From contig JANLJE010000005.1 of assembly GCA_029255645.1 (NCBI GenBank), positions 42,737-106,736 on the forward strand: a stretch of DNA of 64,000 nucleotides, written 5' to 3'. The DNA is from Comamonadaceae bacterium (lineage in GTDB: Bacteria; Pseudomonadota; Gammaproteobacteria; Burkholderiales; Rhodocyclaceae). Every line of letters starts with the position of its first letter. Position 1 is the first letter of the stretch. Below the pieces are notes generated by a model that saw only the letters and a list, made by a program, of their open reading frames with translations, did not search any database and was not told the origin of the DNA. Position numbers and translations under genes: made by a program. Below are positions 27,784-40,109 of the stretch, in pieces.

Positions 27784-28326
27784 TCACGGCTCAGGAAAGG
27801 GGCCACAGGAAAGGGCCAGGCCCAGCCGGTAGCGCCGGGCATTTTGCACATAGTGGGCGGCGCTCTTTTCCAGGCGGGCGACTTCCTCGTCACTCAGCTC
27901 GCGCACGACCTTGCCGGGAGAGCCCAGGATCAGCACCCGATCCGGGAATACCTTGCCCTCGGGGATCAAGGTGTTGGCGCCGACGAGGCAGTGGGCGCCG
28001 ATCCGGCAGCGGTTGAGGAGGATCGAGCCGATGCCGATCAGGCAGCCGTCGCCGACGTTGCAGCCATGCAGCACCACCTTGTGACCCACGGTGACGCGGG
28101 CGCCGATGGACATCGGGATGCCGGCGTCGGTGTGCAGGATGGCGCCATCCTGGAGATTGGTTTCGGCGCCGATGCAGATCGGCTCGTTGTCGCCGCGCAG
28201 CACGGCATTGAACCAGACCGAGGCCCGCTCGCCGAGGTGGACGTCGCCGATCACGGTGGCGTTGGGGGCCACCCAGACCTCCCTGTCGAGCTGCGGTGTA
28301 AGGGCATCGAGGCGGTAGCCGCTCAT
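27784..28326 (-). CDS. Gamma-class carbonic anhydrase family protein
   Basis: The 180-residue left-handed beta-helix hexapeptide protein has VIGDVHLGERASVWFNAVLRGD, NLQDGAILHTD and VGHKVVLHGCNVGDGCLIGIGS. The His residues of LHTD, VGHK and LHGC match the metal site of gamma-carbonic anhydrases (YrdA/Cam family). Whether it hydrates CO2 is uncertain; many YrdA-like proteins have not shown activity. The ATG at 28326 overlaps the pepD stop by 4 bp, so it is the second gene of a two-gene operon. Confidence 0.88.
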   Translation of the reverse strand: MSGYRLDALTPQLDREVWVAPNATVIGDVHLGERASVWFNAVLRGDNEPICIGAETNLQDGAILHTDAGIPMSIGARVTVGHKVVLHGCNVGDGCLIGIGSILLNRCRIGAHCLVGANTLIPEGKVFPDRVLILGSPGKVVRELSDEEVARLEKSAAHYVQNARRYRLGLALSCGPFPEP

Positions 28327-29807
28327 GAGTGCCTCCGTTGCGGCAGGGCAAGCTGGTCGAGGAGGGCCGTGAGCAGTTGCCAGCAGCGGCCCACGGAGGC
28401 CACTTCCACCCGCTCGCCGGGAGCATGGGCGCCGCGGATGTCGGGGCCGAAGGAAATCATCTCGAGTTGCGGATGGCTGTGGGCGATCAGGCCGCATTCG
28501 AGCCCGGCGTGGATCACCTGCAGGCCGGCAGGCTGGCCGTAGAGGCTGGCATAGACGGCCTGGCAGCGGGCCAGGAGGGTTGAGTCGGGCCTGGGCTCCC
28601 AACCCGGATAGGCGCCGAAGATGGTCGCCGTGCCGCCGGCGGCGCGGATCTGCCCGGCAATCTGCTCGGCCAGGGCGTCCCTTGCCGGGTCGCGAAGGGA
28701 ACGCACGAGAAAGCCCGCCTCGCAGCGTCCGGGGGCAAGGTCCAGGGTGCCGAGATGGCTGGAAGTCTCGACCACGCCGGGAAAATCCTGACTCATGGCG
28801 GCGACGCCGTAGGGCGCCTCGCTCAGGGCCAGGGCCAGCCGGCGCAAGGCACGGGGCTCGATCACGGTGTCGGCCAGCGCCTCCGAGGGCAGGGCGCTCA
28901 AGGACAGATCCGGGTCCGTGTTCGGGTACTGGCGGCGCAGCCGGACGGATATCTGCTGCACCGCATGGCGAAAGGCCGAGCACTGCAGGGCAGGCATGAG
29001 GAGCAGGGCCTGGGCCGAGCGGGGCAGGGCATTACGCACGCTGCCGCCGGTGAGGCGCGCCACGGCAAAGCGGTAAGGTAGCCCCAGTTCCAGGAGCAGG
29101 GCGAGCATGATGCGGATGGCGTTGGCCCGGTTTTCATGGATGTCGACACCGGAATGGCCGCCCGTGAGGCCGTCGAGCTTGACTTCCATGCCCACCCAGC
29201 CGCTTGCAGCCGGGATGGCCGGCGCGGGTAGTTGCGCCAGCACGTCCACTCCCCCGGCGCAGCCCAGATAGAACTGGCCCCATTCCTCCGTATCCAGGTT
29301 GATCAGGTAGCGGCCCTGCAGGGTGCCGGCTTCGAGCGCGCGTGCCCCACCCATGCCGGCTTCCTCGTCGGCGGTGAGCAGAACCTCGAGAGGGCCGTGG
29401 GCCAGGCGGTCGTCCTCCAGGGCGGCCAGGGCCAGGGCGACGCCGATGCCGTTATCGGCGCCCAGGGTAGTGTGGCGGGCGAGCAGCCAGCCGTTTTCGA
29501 GCTCGGGCCGGATGGGGTCGCGAAAGAAGTCGTGCGCGTAGTCCGAGTGTTTCTGGGCGACCATGTCGAGATGGCCCTGAAGCACGATGCCCGGCGCCTG
29601 TTCCCGCCCCGGGCTGGCGGGCCTGGTCAGGATCAGGTTGCCGGCGGCATCCTCCCGGGCGTCGAGGCCGCGCGCAGCGGCCCAGTCCATGAGGTGGCGG
29701 CGCAGGGCGGCCTCGTGCTTGGAGGGGCGGGGGATGGCGCAGAGGGTGGCGAAATGCCGCCACACGGCCTGGGGACTCAGGCCGGTGAAAATGGGGTCCG
29801 TTATCAT
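28323..29807 (-). CDS. pepD: Aminoacyl-histidine dipeptidase (M20 family)
   Basis: PepD is a cytosolic zinc dipeptidase that cleaves Xaa-His dipeptides such as carnosine. The 494-residue protein has the M20C signatures LQGHLDMVAQK, TTLGADNGIGVA, LTADEEAGMGGA and LINLDTEEWGQFYLGCAGG, which supply metal ligands and the catalytic Glu. I chose ATG 29807 (MITDPIFTGLSP); the 50-residue extension upstream runs into the divergent MazG-like gene region and has no family match. Confidence 0.94.
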   Translation of the reverse strand: MITDPIFTGLSPQAVWRHFATLCAIPRPSKHEAALRRHLMDWAAARGLDAREDAAGNLILTRPASPGREQAPGIVLQGHLDMVAQKHSDYAHDFFRDPIRPELENGWLLARHTTLGADNGIGVALALAALEDDRLAHGPLEVLLTADEEAGMGGARALEAGTLQGRYLINLDTEEWGQFYLGCAGGVDVLAQLPAPAIPAASGWVGMEVKLDGLTGGHSGVDIHENRANAIRIMLALLLELGLPYRFAVARLTGGSVRNALPRSAQALLLMPALQCSAFRHAVQQISVRLRRQYPNTDPDLSLSALPSEALADTVIEPRALRRLALALSEAPYGVAAMSQDFPGVVETSSHLGTLDLAPGRCEAGFLVRSLRDPARDALAEQIAGQIRAAGGTATIFGAYPGWEPRPDSTLLARCQAVYASLYGQPAGLQVIHAGLECGLIAHSHPQLEMISFGPDIRGAHAPGERVEVASVGRCWQLLTALLDQLALPQRRHS

Positions 29808-29853
29808 GAGCGCCTCGTTGGATGCGAAGTGGAGAAACGAAGTGGAGAAAAAA

Positions 29854-30225
29854 ATGGCGGAAAATCTGGAAGACCTGACCCGGGCCGTGCTCGCCTTTCG
29901 TGATGCGCGCAACTGGGCCCAGTTCCATGGCCTGCGGCAGCTCATCGTCGCCCTCAACCTGGAGGCGGCCGAGCTCCTCGAGCTGACTCAGTGGCAGAGC
30001 GATGCCGAAATCGAGGCCCTGCCCGGCGACCCGGCCGGGCGCGAGGCCCTGGCCGACGAATGCGCCGACGTGCTCGCCTATCTGCTGCTCGTGGCCGAGC
30101 GGGCCGGCATCGACCTGGGCCAGGCGCTGCGGCAGAAGCTGGTCAAGAACGCGCAAAAATATCCGGTGGAAAAAAGCCATGGCCGGCGCGACAAATACAC
30201 GGTGCTGGCGCGGGAAGACGACTAA
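29854..30225 (+). CDS. MazG-like nucleotide pyrophosphohydrolase
   Basis: The 123-residue all-helical protein has the MazG/RS21-C6 metal-binding pattern: ALNLEAAELLELTQW (EAAE..E type) and DECADVLAYLLL (ExxD type). Such enzymes hydrolyse (d)NTPs, often damaged or excess dCTP analogues, to monophosphates. ATG 29854 follows gtggagaaaaaa. It is divergent from pepD and convergent with rlmJ, so probably transcribed alone. Confidence 0.88.
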   Translation: MAENLEDLTRAVLAFRDARNWAQFHGLRQLIVALNLEAAELLELTQWQSDAEIEALPGDPAGREALADECADVLAYLLLVAERAGIDLGQALRQKLVKNAQKYPVEKSHGRRDKYTVLAREDD

Positions 30226-30233
30226 AGCGTGCG

Positions 30234-31079
30234 TCACTTGTCCTGCACTTCGAGCTTCCACTCGGCGCCCTCGCCCTGGGCCAACTGCTGGGTGAGCCAG
30301 GGCAGGGTCTGGCGCAGGGTTTCCGCCAGGGTCCAGGGCGGGTTGATGATGAACATGCCGCTGCCGTGCATGCCAAAGCCGTCCGTGGCGGGGGCCGCGA
30401 CCCGCAGGCTGGCATGCAGCCAGCTCTTGACCGGCAGGTGCTTGAGCCGCTCCGGCAACTGGCGGGATTCGATCTTGGCGACCTGGGGATACCAGAGGGC
30501 ATAGGTGCCGGTGGCAAAGCGTTTCAGGGCTTCCTTCAGGGCCTTGATCACGGCGGCGTAGTCGTTGCGGGTTTCGTAGGAGGGGTCGATCAGCACCAGG
30601 CCGCGGCGGGTGGGGGGCGGCAGTATCACGTTCAGGGCGGCCAGCCCGTCGCCTTCGACGATGTTCACCTGGCGGCCGGTGCCGTTGAAGGTCCTGGCCA
30701 GTAATTTCACTTCATTGCTGTGCAGTTCAAAGAGGCGCAGCCGGTCTTCCTTGCGCAGGGACTGGTAGGCCAGCCAGGGCGAACCGGGATAGTGGGCGAG
30801 CTTGCCGTCCGGATTTTGTTCCCGCACCGCATCGAGATATTCGGCGACGGCCTTGGGCTGGCCGGTGGCGTTCCAGAGGCGGCCGATGCCGTCCTTGAAT
30901 TCCCCCAGTTTTTCCGCCTGGACCGACTCCAGGCTGTAACGGCCGGCCCCGGCATGGGTATCCACCACCCACATCGGGGCAGGCTTTTCGGTCATGTACT
31001 GGAGGATCTGCACCAGCACCAGATGTTTCAGGACGTCGGCATGATTGCCGGCATGATAGGCGTGACGATAACTCAGCAT
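30234..31079 (-). CDS. rlmJ: 23S rRNA (adenine(2030)-N6)-methyltransferase RlmJ
   Basis: The 281-residue protein has the RlmJ N-terminus MLSYRHAYHAGNHADVLKH, the AdoMet loop DTHAGAGRYSL and the catalytic DPPY position, here DPSY in LIDPSYETRNDY. It methylates A2030 of 23S rRNA, from family knowledge. The Ser in DPSY is a tolerated variant in N6-adenine methyltransferases (D/N-P-P/S-Y/F). It ends 9 bp from the convergent MazG-like gene. Confidence 0.93.
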   Translation of the reverse strand: MLSYRHAYHAGNHADVLKHLVLVQILQYMTEKPAPMWVVDTHAGAGRYSLESVQAEKLGEFKDGIGRLWNATGQPKAVAEYLDAVREQNPDGKLAHYPGSPWLAYQSLRKEDRLRLFELHSNEVKLLARTFNGTGRQVNIVEGDGLAALNVILPPPTRRGLVLIDPSYETRNDYAAVIKALKEALKRFATGTYALWYPQVAKIESRQLPERLKHLPVKSWLHASLRVAAPATDGFGMHGSGMFIINPPWTLAETLRQTLPWLTQQLAQGEGAEWKLEVQDK

Positions 31080-31094
31080 GGGGTCGATTCAGAT

Positions 31095-31400
31095 TCAGAG
31101 GATGGACTCGAAGAGTTCCAGCTCGGGCGGGCCCAGGTAGATTTCCCGGGGCGCCTTGCCGGCATTGGCATGGGCCTTCATGAAGGCTTCCGACTGGGTC
31201 CAGTCGGCAAAGGCCTGTTCGGATTCCCATTCGGTATGGGAGGCAAAGAGGGTGTATGCCTCGGTCTGCGGCCCCTTCAGAAGGTGAAAGCGGACAAAGC
31301 CAGGGACTTCGCCCAGGTAGCTTTCCCGGCGGCGCCAGTGCTCGACGAAGGTTTCTTCGTGGCCGCGGGCGATCTTGAAACGGTTCATGGCGAGAAACAT
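31095..31400 (-). CDS. IsdG-type antibiotic-biosynthesis-monooxygenase-fold protein
   Basis: The 101-residue ferredoxin-like ABM-fold protein has Asn6 (MNRF), Trp67 (FADWTQSEAF) and His77 (MKAHANAG). These coincide with the Asn-Trp-His triad of IsdG/IsdI heme-degrading monooxygenases, so heme cleavage is a reasonable inference. No heme uptake gene is near. It lies 15 bp upstream of rlmJ on the same strand and may share its transcript. Confidence 0.8.
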   Translation of the reverse strand: MFLAMNRFKIARGHEETFVEHWRRRESYLGEVPGFVRFHLLKGPQTEAYTLFASHTEWESEQAFADWTQSEAFMKAHANAGKAPREIYLGPPELELFESIL

Positions 31401-34179
<2,779 letters not shown>

Positions 34180-34214
34180 TTTCTTTGGTTTGCAATTCAA
34201 GTGATTGAAAATAG

Positions 34215-35507
<1,293 letters not shown>

Positions 35508-35536
35508 GGAGGCCCCATACCCCGGGTTTTTCAGAC

Positions 35537-35878
35537 ATGCGCTGGCTTACGGTCGGACTTCTCGCGCTCATTGCCTGCCTGCAATACCCGCTCTGGTTTG
35601 GCAAGGGCGGGTGGTTGAAGGTGTGGGAGTACGACCGTCAGTTGCAACAGTACAAGGAAGTGACGCGCCAGCTGGAACTGCGCAATGCCGGGCTGGATGC
35701 GGAAGTCCGGGACTTGAAGACCGGCTATGATGCGATCGAGGAACGGGCCCGCTTCGAACTGGGCATGATCAAGACGGGGGAGCTGTTCATTCCCATTCCG
35801 GAAAAATCCCAGGACCCGGGCAGCGGTTCCGCCACGCCCTTGCCGCCCCCCCAGAAAAAAAAGGGGTATCCGGATTAA
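35537..35878 (+). CDS. ftsB: Cell division protein FtsB
   Basis: FtsB is a bitopic divisome protein that pairs with FtsL and FtsQ. The 113-residue protein has one N-terminal membrane helix (about 2-18), the FGKGG motif after it, a coiled coil (about 33-65, [21 protein letters not shown]) and the conserved block [16 protein letters not shown]. The proline-rich lysine tail is extra. Location immediately after eno supports the call. Confidence 0.93.
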   Translation: MRWLTVGLLALIACLQYPLWFGKGGWLKVWEYDRQLQQYKEVTRQLELRNAGLDAEVRDLKTGYDAIEERARFELGMIKTGELFIPIPEKSQDPGSGSATPLPPPQKKKGYPD

Positions 35879-36305
35879 CCGGTTGAGAGGGTCGCCCGTC
35901 TGCCCTGCCTGAATTTCGTGGTGGCTGGTTGATGGCGTAGTTACAGAAAATCCTTGACGACTAGAGAGAATCAAGCACTCAATCCTTTTGGGTTTGCAAC
36001 ACCATCAAAAAGCCCGGGAAGGGATTTCAACCAGGGAATCCGAATTCCCGAAAAAAGCCGGATAGCAATGAAAACGGGAGCAATGAAAACGGGATTGGCG
36101 CATTCATTTCAGAAAAATGTGCAAATATCCTTTGCTTTTCCCGGCCATGAAGCGCATAGTTCGTTCCAGCGATTTTCAAGTAGTGCAGTTTTGGCAGGTT
36201 CAGTTCCCGTCGTTCCGGTTCGTCCCACTTCAATACCCCGCCGTCTTGAGTTTCGTCCCTTCAGGGGGCATTCCCCTTTCAAATTTTCCAAAAAGGATAC
36301 AAGAC
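35879..36305 (+). other. long leader/intergenic region upstream of cspA
   Basis: The 427 bp are clearly lower in GC than the flanks and lack a convincing gene. A TTGACG (35954-35959) has no good -10 partner. A 5-bp agggg/cccct hairpin lies at 36263-36277, and aagga (36293-36297) is the cspA ribosome site. Cold-shock genes often have a long structured leader that controls translation, so this is the likely role of the right-hand part. Confidence 0.45.
36065..36094 (+). repeat. 15-bp perfect tandem duplication upstream of cspA
   Basis: gcaatgaaaacggga occurs at 36065-36079 and again at 36080-36094 with no change. It lies in the presumed cspA leader. Confidence 0.95.
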
Positions 36306-36509
36306 ATGGCAACAGGTACTGTCAAGTGGTTCAACGATGCCAAGGGCTTCGGTTTCATTTCTCCCGAAAACGGGGGTGACGATCTTTTCGCTCACTTCTC
36401 CGCCATCCAGTCCCAGGGTTTCAAGAGCCTGACCGAAGGTCAGCGCGTCAGCTTTGATGTGAGCACCGGCCCCAAGGGTCCCCAGGCCACCAATATTCGT
36501 CCCGAATAA
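36306..36509 (+). CDS. cspA: Cold-shock domain protein (CspA family)
   Basis: The 67-residue OB-fold protein has both RNA-binding motifs: RNP1 KGFGFISPE and RNP2 [10 protein letters not shown]. CspA-type proteins melt RNA structure and can act as antiterminators. ATG 36306 lies 8 bases after aagga; longer readings upstream are the open leader. A terminator follows at 36566. Confidence 0.95.
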   Translation: MATGTVKWFNDAKGFGFISPENGGDDLFAHFSAIQSQGFKSLTEGQRVSFDVSTGPKGPQATNIRPE

Positions 36510-36565
36510 AAATCGGCGCATGGGGAATGTATGCCGGGCGGGTCCCGGTCTGCCTCCCTCCGGAA

Positions 36566-36592
36566 CCCGGCACAGGCCGGGTTTTTCTTTTT
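36566..36592 (+). terminator. intrinsic terminator after cspA
   Basis: A 6-bp stem (cccggc with gccggg) with an acag loop and a T-rich tract (tttttcttttt). It lies between cspA and infA. Confidence 0.88.
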
Positions 36593-36613
36593 CATCATTC
36601 AGAAGGGATGGTC

Positions 36614-36880
36614 ATGGCCAAGGAAGAAATTCTCGAAATGCAGGGCACTGTCGATGAAGTGCTGCCGGACTCCCGTTTTCGCGTCACGCTGGAAAACGGT
36701 CACGGTCTTGTCGCCTACAGCGCAGGCAAGATGCGCAAGCACCACATCAAGATCATTGCCGGTGACAAGGTCACTCTGGAACTGTCGCCCTATGATCTGA
36801 GCAAGGGCCGCATCACTTTCCGGCACATGCCCGGCCGGCCCCCCGGCCCGGCACATGCTCAACACGCCCGCCGCCACTGA
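36614..36880 (+). CDS. infA: Translation initiation factor IF-1
   Basis: IF-1 binds the ribosomal A site with IF-2 and IF-3. The 88-residue OB-fold protein begins [13 protein letters not shown] and has [12 protein letters not shown] and [14 protein letters not shown]. It has about 16 residues more than the usual 72, ending in a Pro/His/Arg tail. It is not in the ribosomal-protein operon; a second, cspA-linked infA copy is common in Betaproteobacteria, so this is probably the paralogue. aaggg lies 6 bases before ATG 36614; an in-frame ATG at 36608 has no spacing to it. Confidence 0.92.
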   Translation: MAKEEILEMQGTVDEVLPDSRFRVTLENGHGLVAYSAGKMRKHHIKIIAGDKVTLELSPYDLSKGRITFRHMPGRPPGPAHAQHARRH

Positions 36881-36893
36881 ATCGAATGGCACC

Positions 36894-36921
36894 AGCCCAG
36901 CTGCAAACGCTGGGCTTTTTT
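36894..36921. terminator. intrinsic terminator between infA and the MacB-like permease gene
   Basis: A perfect 8-bp stem (agcccagc with gctgggct), 7-nt loop and a T run. It ends infA; its complement has only a short A-side tract, so effect on the convergent permease gene is less certain. Confidence 0.85.
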
Positions 36922-36925
36922 ACGT

Positions 36926-38146
36926 TCACTGGTAACGCAGCGCTTCGATGGGATCGAGTCGGGCGGCTTTCCGGGCCGGGTAATAGCCGAAGAAGATGCC
37001 AATGCCGGCGGCCACGGAGAAGGCAACCAGCACCGTGCTGCCGGAAATCATCACCGGAGTGTTGGTGAGGCGGTTGGCCAGCACCGCGCCCCCGACTCCC
37101 AGGAGCAGGCCGATCAGGCAGCCGGCCACGGAGATCAGGATGGCCTCCAGCAGGAACTGCATCAGGATGTCCTGCTCACGGGCACCAATCGCCATGCGGA
37201 TGCCGATTTCCCGGGTCCGCTCCGTGACCGAAACCAGCATGATGTTCATGATGCCGATGCCGCCCACCAGCAGGGATACCGAGGCGATGGCGCCTAGCAG
37301 CAACGACATGATGCGGGTGGTCTCGGCCGCCGAGTCGGCTACGGCGGTGAGGTTGCGCACGAAGAAGTCGTTATCCACGCCCTCCCGTAGCCGGTGCCGC
37401 TGGCGCAGCAGGGCGATGATGGCCTGTTCTGCCTGGGGCATGGCTTCCGGGCGGGAGGCCTGGACCATGATCATGCGCACGGAGCCGGGGAAGGGAGTCC
37501 CGAATACCTGACGCTGGGCCGTGGTGAGCGGGATGAGCAGGGTGTCGTCCTGATCCCGGCCATCCAGGCTCTGGCCCTTGGGAGCCAGGACACCGAGCAC
37601 CACGAAGGGGCTTTGCTTGATGCGCAGGGTCTTGCCGACGGGGTTTTCGTCGCCAAAAAGGTTCTGGGCGGTGGTCTTGCCGATCAGGGTCACCCGGGTG
37701 GCCGAACGCAGGTCCGAAGCGGTGAAGGGAGAGCCCTCCACCACGTTCCAGGCCCGGACGGCCAGGTAATCCGGGGTGGTGCCGATGATGGAGGTATTCC
37801 AGTTGTTGGGGCCATAGATCACCTGGGCGGTACCCATGTGCACCGGGGCCGAAGCCTCGATATTGTCCAGCTCGGCAATGGCATTGGCGTCCCTCACCGT
37901 CAGGGTCGGGCCACCGCCGCTGCCGCTGCGCACGCCGCCGGTATTGGTGAAGCCCGACAGCACCACGAACAGGTTGCTGCCCATGGAATTGATACTCTGG
38001 GCCACCGCATATTGGGCCCCCTGGCCCACGGCCATCATCAGCACCACGGCGCCGACGCCGATTACCATGCCCAGCATGGTGAGCAGGGTGCGCAGCCGGT
38101 TGGCGCCCATGGCGCTCCAGGCTTCGTGGAGCATCCACCTCAGCAT
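36926..38146 (-). CDS. MacB-like ABC transporter permease
   Basis: The 406-residue protein has the MacB/FtsX topology: an N-terminal membrane helix (TLLTMLGMVIGVGAVVLMM), a large periplasmic domain (about 45-280) and three C-terminal helices with the conserved GGIGIMNIMLVSVTERTREI. Such permeases are mechanotransmitters that drive periplasmic substrate through a MacA-TolC conduit and do not pump across the inner membrane. The ATPase is a separate gene overlapping by 7 bp, unlike the fused MacB of E. coli. The substrate is unknown. Confidence 0.92.
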   Translation of the reverse strand: MLRWMLHEAWSAMGANRLRTLLTMLGMVIGVGAVVLMMAVGQGAQYAVAQSINSMGSNLFVVLSGFTNTGGVRSGSGGGPTLTVRDANAIAELDNIEASAPVHMGTAQVIYGPNNWNTSIIGTTPDYLAVRAWNVVEGSPFTASDLRSATRVTLIGKTTAQNLFGDENPVGKTLRIKQSPFVVLGVLAPKGQSLDGRDQDDTLLIPLTTAQRQVFGTPFPGSVRMIMVQASRPEAMPQAEQAIIALLRQRHRLREGVDNDFFVRNLTAVADSAAETTRIMSLLLGAIASVSLLVGGIGIMNIMLVSVTERTREIGIRMAIGAREQDILMQFLLEAILISVAGCLIGLLLGVGGAVLANRLTNTPVMISGSTVLVAFSVAAGIGIFFGYYPARKAARLDPIEALRYQ

Positions 38147-38850
38147 GGAATTGTCTCCAGGGGGTGGGTGGGCTCGTCCCGGACGATGCGGCCATCGAGA
38201 AAACGCACCTGGCGCTGGGCATGCTGGGCAACATCCGCTTCGTGGGTGACCAGCACGATGGTGATGCCTTCCTGATTCAGTTCATTGAAGAGCGCCATGA
38301 TTTCTTCGCTGGTGTGGCTGTCCAGATTGCCGGTGGGCTCATCGGCCAGAATCAGCCGGGGCTTGTTGACCAGCGCCCGGGCAATGGCCACCCGCTGCTG
38401 CTGCCCGCCGGAAATGCGGTTGGGCAAAGAGCTGGCGTATTTCTCCAGCCCGACCCTGGCGAGCAGTTCCCGGGCCCGCTCCCGGCGGATGGGTTTTTCG
38501 ACCTGGCTGTAAACCAGGGGCAGGGCGACATTGTCTTCCAGGCTCATGCGCGGCAGCAGGTTGAAGCCCTGGAACACGAAACCCAGGGTCTGGTTGCGCA
38601 GCCGGGCGGTTTCGTCCTTGCTCATGGCCGCGACGCTCTTGCCATCCAGTTCGTAGCGGCCGGAGGTAGGGCGATCCAGGCAGCCGAGGATGTTCATGAA
38701 GGTGGACTTGCCCGAGCCGGAGGGCCCCATGATGGCCACGAATTCCCCCGGCTGAACCTCCAGATTCACCTCCTTGAGCACCGGGAAAGGGCCCGCCGGC
38801 GTGTCGTAGGCCTTGTGCAGATCGGCAATCCGGATAACCGGTTCAGCCAT
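38140..38850 (-). CDS. MacB/LolD-type ABC transporter ATPase
   Basis: The 236-residue ATPase has Walker [10 protein letters not shown], the signature ISGGQQQR, Walker [13 protein letters not shown] and the H-loop VTHEAD. The N-terminal [17 protein letters not shown] is typical of the MacB/LolD group. It starts 1 bp into the macA-like stop and overlaps the permease gene. Confidence 0.94.
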   Translation of the reverse strand: MAEPVIRIADLHKAYDTPAGPFPVLKEVNLEVQPGEFVAIMGPSGSGKSTFMNILGCLDRPTSGRYELDGKSVAAMSKDETARLRNQTLGFVFQGFNLLPRMSLEDNVALPLVYSQVEKPIRRERARELLARVGLEKYASSLPNRISGGQQQRVAIARALVNKPRLILADEPTGNLDSHTSEEIMALFNELNQEGITIVLVTHEADVAQHAQRQVRFLDGRIVRDEPTHPLETIPC

Positions 38851-40109
38851 CAGAACGCCCTCATGCGCAGCGTGCCGCTGGAGGGAGCGGCGGCCTCGGC
38901 GGTGTTTTCGCCGATGATGACTTGGTCGCCGGCCTTGAGTTCTCCTCCGGTGACTTCGGTATTGCGGTTGTCGGTAATCCCCAGTTCGATGGAGACAGGC
39001 ACCCCCTGACCATCCCGCAGCACATGAACGGTGCCCTTGCTGGCGCCTTCCCGCCGGCTGTCATTACGCGGGCCGCCGCCGGGCTGGGGTGGCCCCCTGC
39101 GCGGCGTGGTACCGCTCAGCACCCCGCCCGGGGGGGTGTTTGCCATGGCGGCTTTCGTTCCTTCCGCCTTTTCGGCCGGGCGGTAGCGCAGGGCAGCATT
39201 GGGCACCAGCAGCACGCCATCCCGCCTGGCCACGGTGATATTCACATAGGCCGTCATGCCGGGCAGCAGAATCTGTTCGGGGTTGTCCACCGAGACCACT
39301 ACGTTGTAGGTCACGACATTGGAAATGGTGGTGGGATTCAGTCGAATCTGCTTGACCTCGCCCTGGAAACTGCGGTCCGGAAAGGCATCCACATTGAAGC
39401 GTACAGGCTGGCCCACCCGGATGTTGCCCACATCGGCCTCGGCAAAGGCCGAGTCAATCTGCATCTTGGAGAGGTCCTGGGCAATCTTGAACAGGGTAGG
39501 GGTCTGGAAACTGGCCGCCACGGTCTGGCCGACATCCACCTGGCGATCCACCACCACGCCCGAGACCGGGGAGCGGATGATGGTGTAACCCAGATTGGCC
39601 CGGTCCTTGTCGAACTGGGCCTGGGCCTGGCGCAACTGGGCCTGGGCGGTCTTGAGGGCCTGCACCGACTGATCCAGTTCCTGGCGCGAGACATACTCCT
39701 GGGCAAACAGGGTCCGCATGCGTTGTTCATTGGCGCGGGCCAGATCCAGGGAGGCGCTGGCGCTGCTCAGGCTGGCTTCGCTCTGGCGCAGCTGGGCAGC
39801 GAGCAGGGAGTCATCGAGTTCAGCCAGTATCTGGTCTTGCTCCACATGGTCGTTGAAATCCACATAAAGCGTCTTGACCCGACCCGAGACCTGGGTGCCC
39901 ACATTCACCAGGGTGACCGGATTCAGGGTGCCATTGGCAGAGACCGTCTGGCTCAGCTTGCCGATTGCGATGGTGCTCAGGCGGTAACGCTCCTCGGGGC
40001 TGCGCCGGTTGCCCTGCCCGTAAAAATACCAGGCGGCGACACTCATCAGGACAGCCAGAATGAAGAGGGGCAGGGGCTTGAGCAGGGATTTCGGAGTTGG
40101 CAGTTTCAT
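38850..40109 (-). CDS. MacA-like periplasmic adaptor (membrane fusion protein)
   Basis: The 419-residue protein has an N-terminal membrane anchor (about 13-30), a lipoyl/barrel-sandwich domain (VNVGTQVSGRVKTLYVDFND), a helical hairpin (about 105-170) and a beta-barrel domain. It links the permease to TolC. An unusual Gly/Pro-rich stretch of about 35 residues (around 325-360) interrupts the membrane-proximal domain and is predicted to be flexible. The start overlaps the end of the tolC-like gene by 4 bp. Confidence 0.92.
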   Translation of the reverse strand: MKLPTPKSLLKPLPLFILAVLMSVAAWYFYGQGNRRSPEERYRLSTIAIGKLSQTVSANGTLNPVTLVNVGTQVSGRVKTLYVDFNDHVEQDQILAELDDSLLAAQLRQSEASLSSASASLDLARANEQRMRTLFAQEYVSRQELDQSVQALKTAQAQLRQAQAQFDKDRANLGYTIIRSPVSGVVVDRQVDVGQTVAASFQTPTLFKIAQDLSKMQIDSAFAEADVGNIRVGQPVRFNVDAFPDRSFQGEVKQIRLNPTTISNVVTYNVVVSVDNPEQILLPGMTAYVNITVARRDGVLLVPNAALRYRPAEKAEGTKAAMANTPPGGVLSGTTPRRGPPQPGGGPRNDSRREGASKGTVHVLRDGQGVPVSIELGITDNRNTEVTGGELKAGDQVIIGENTAEAAAPSSGTLRMRAF

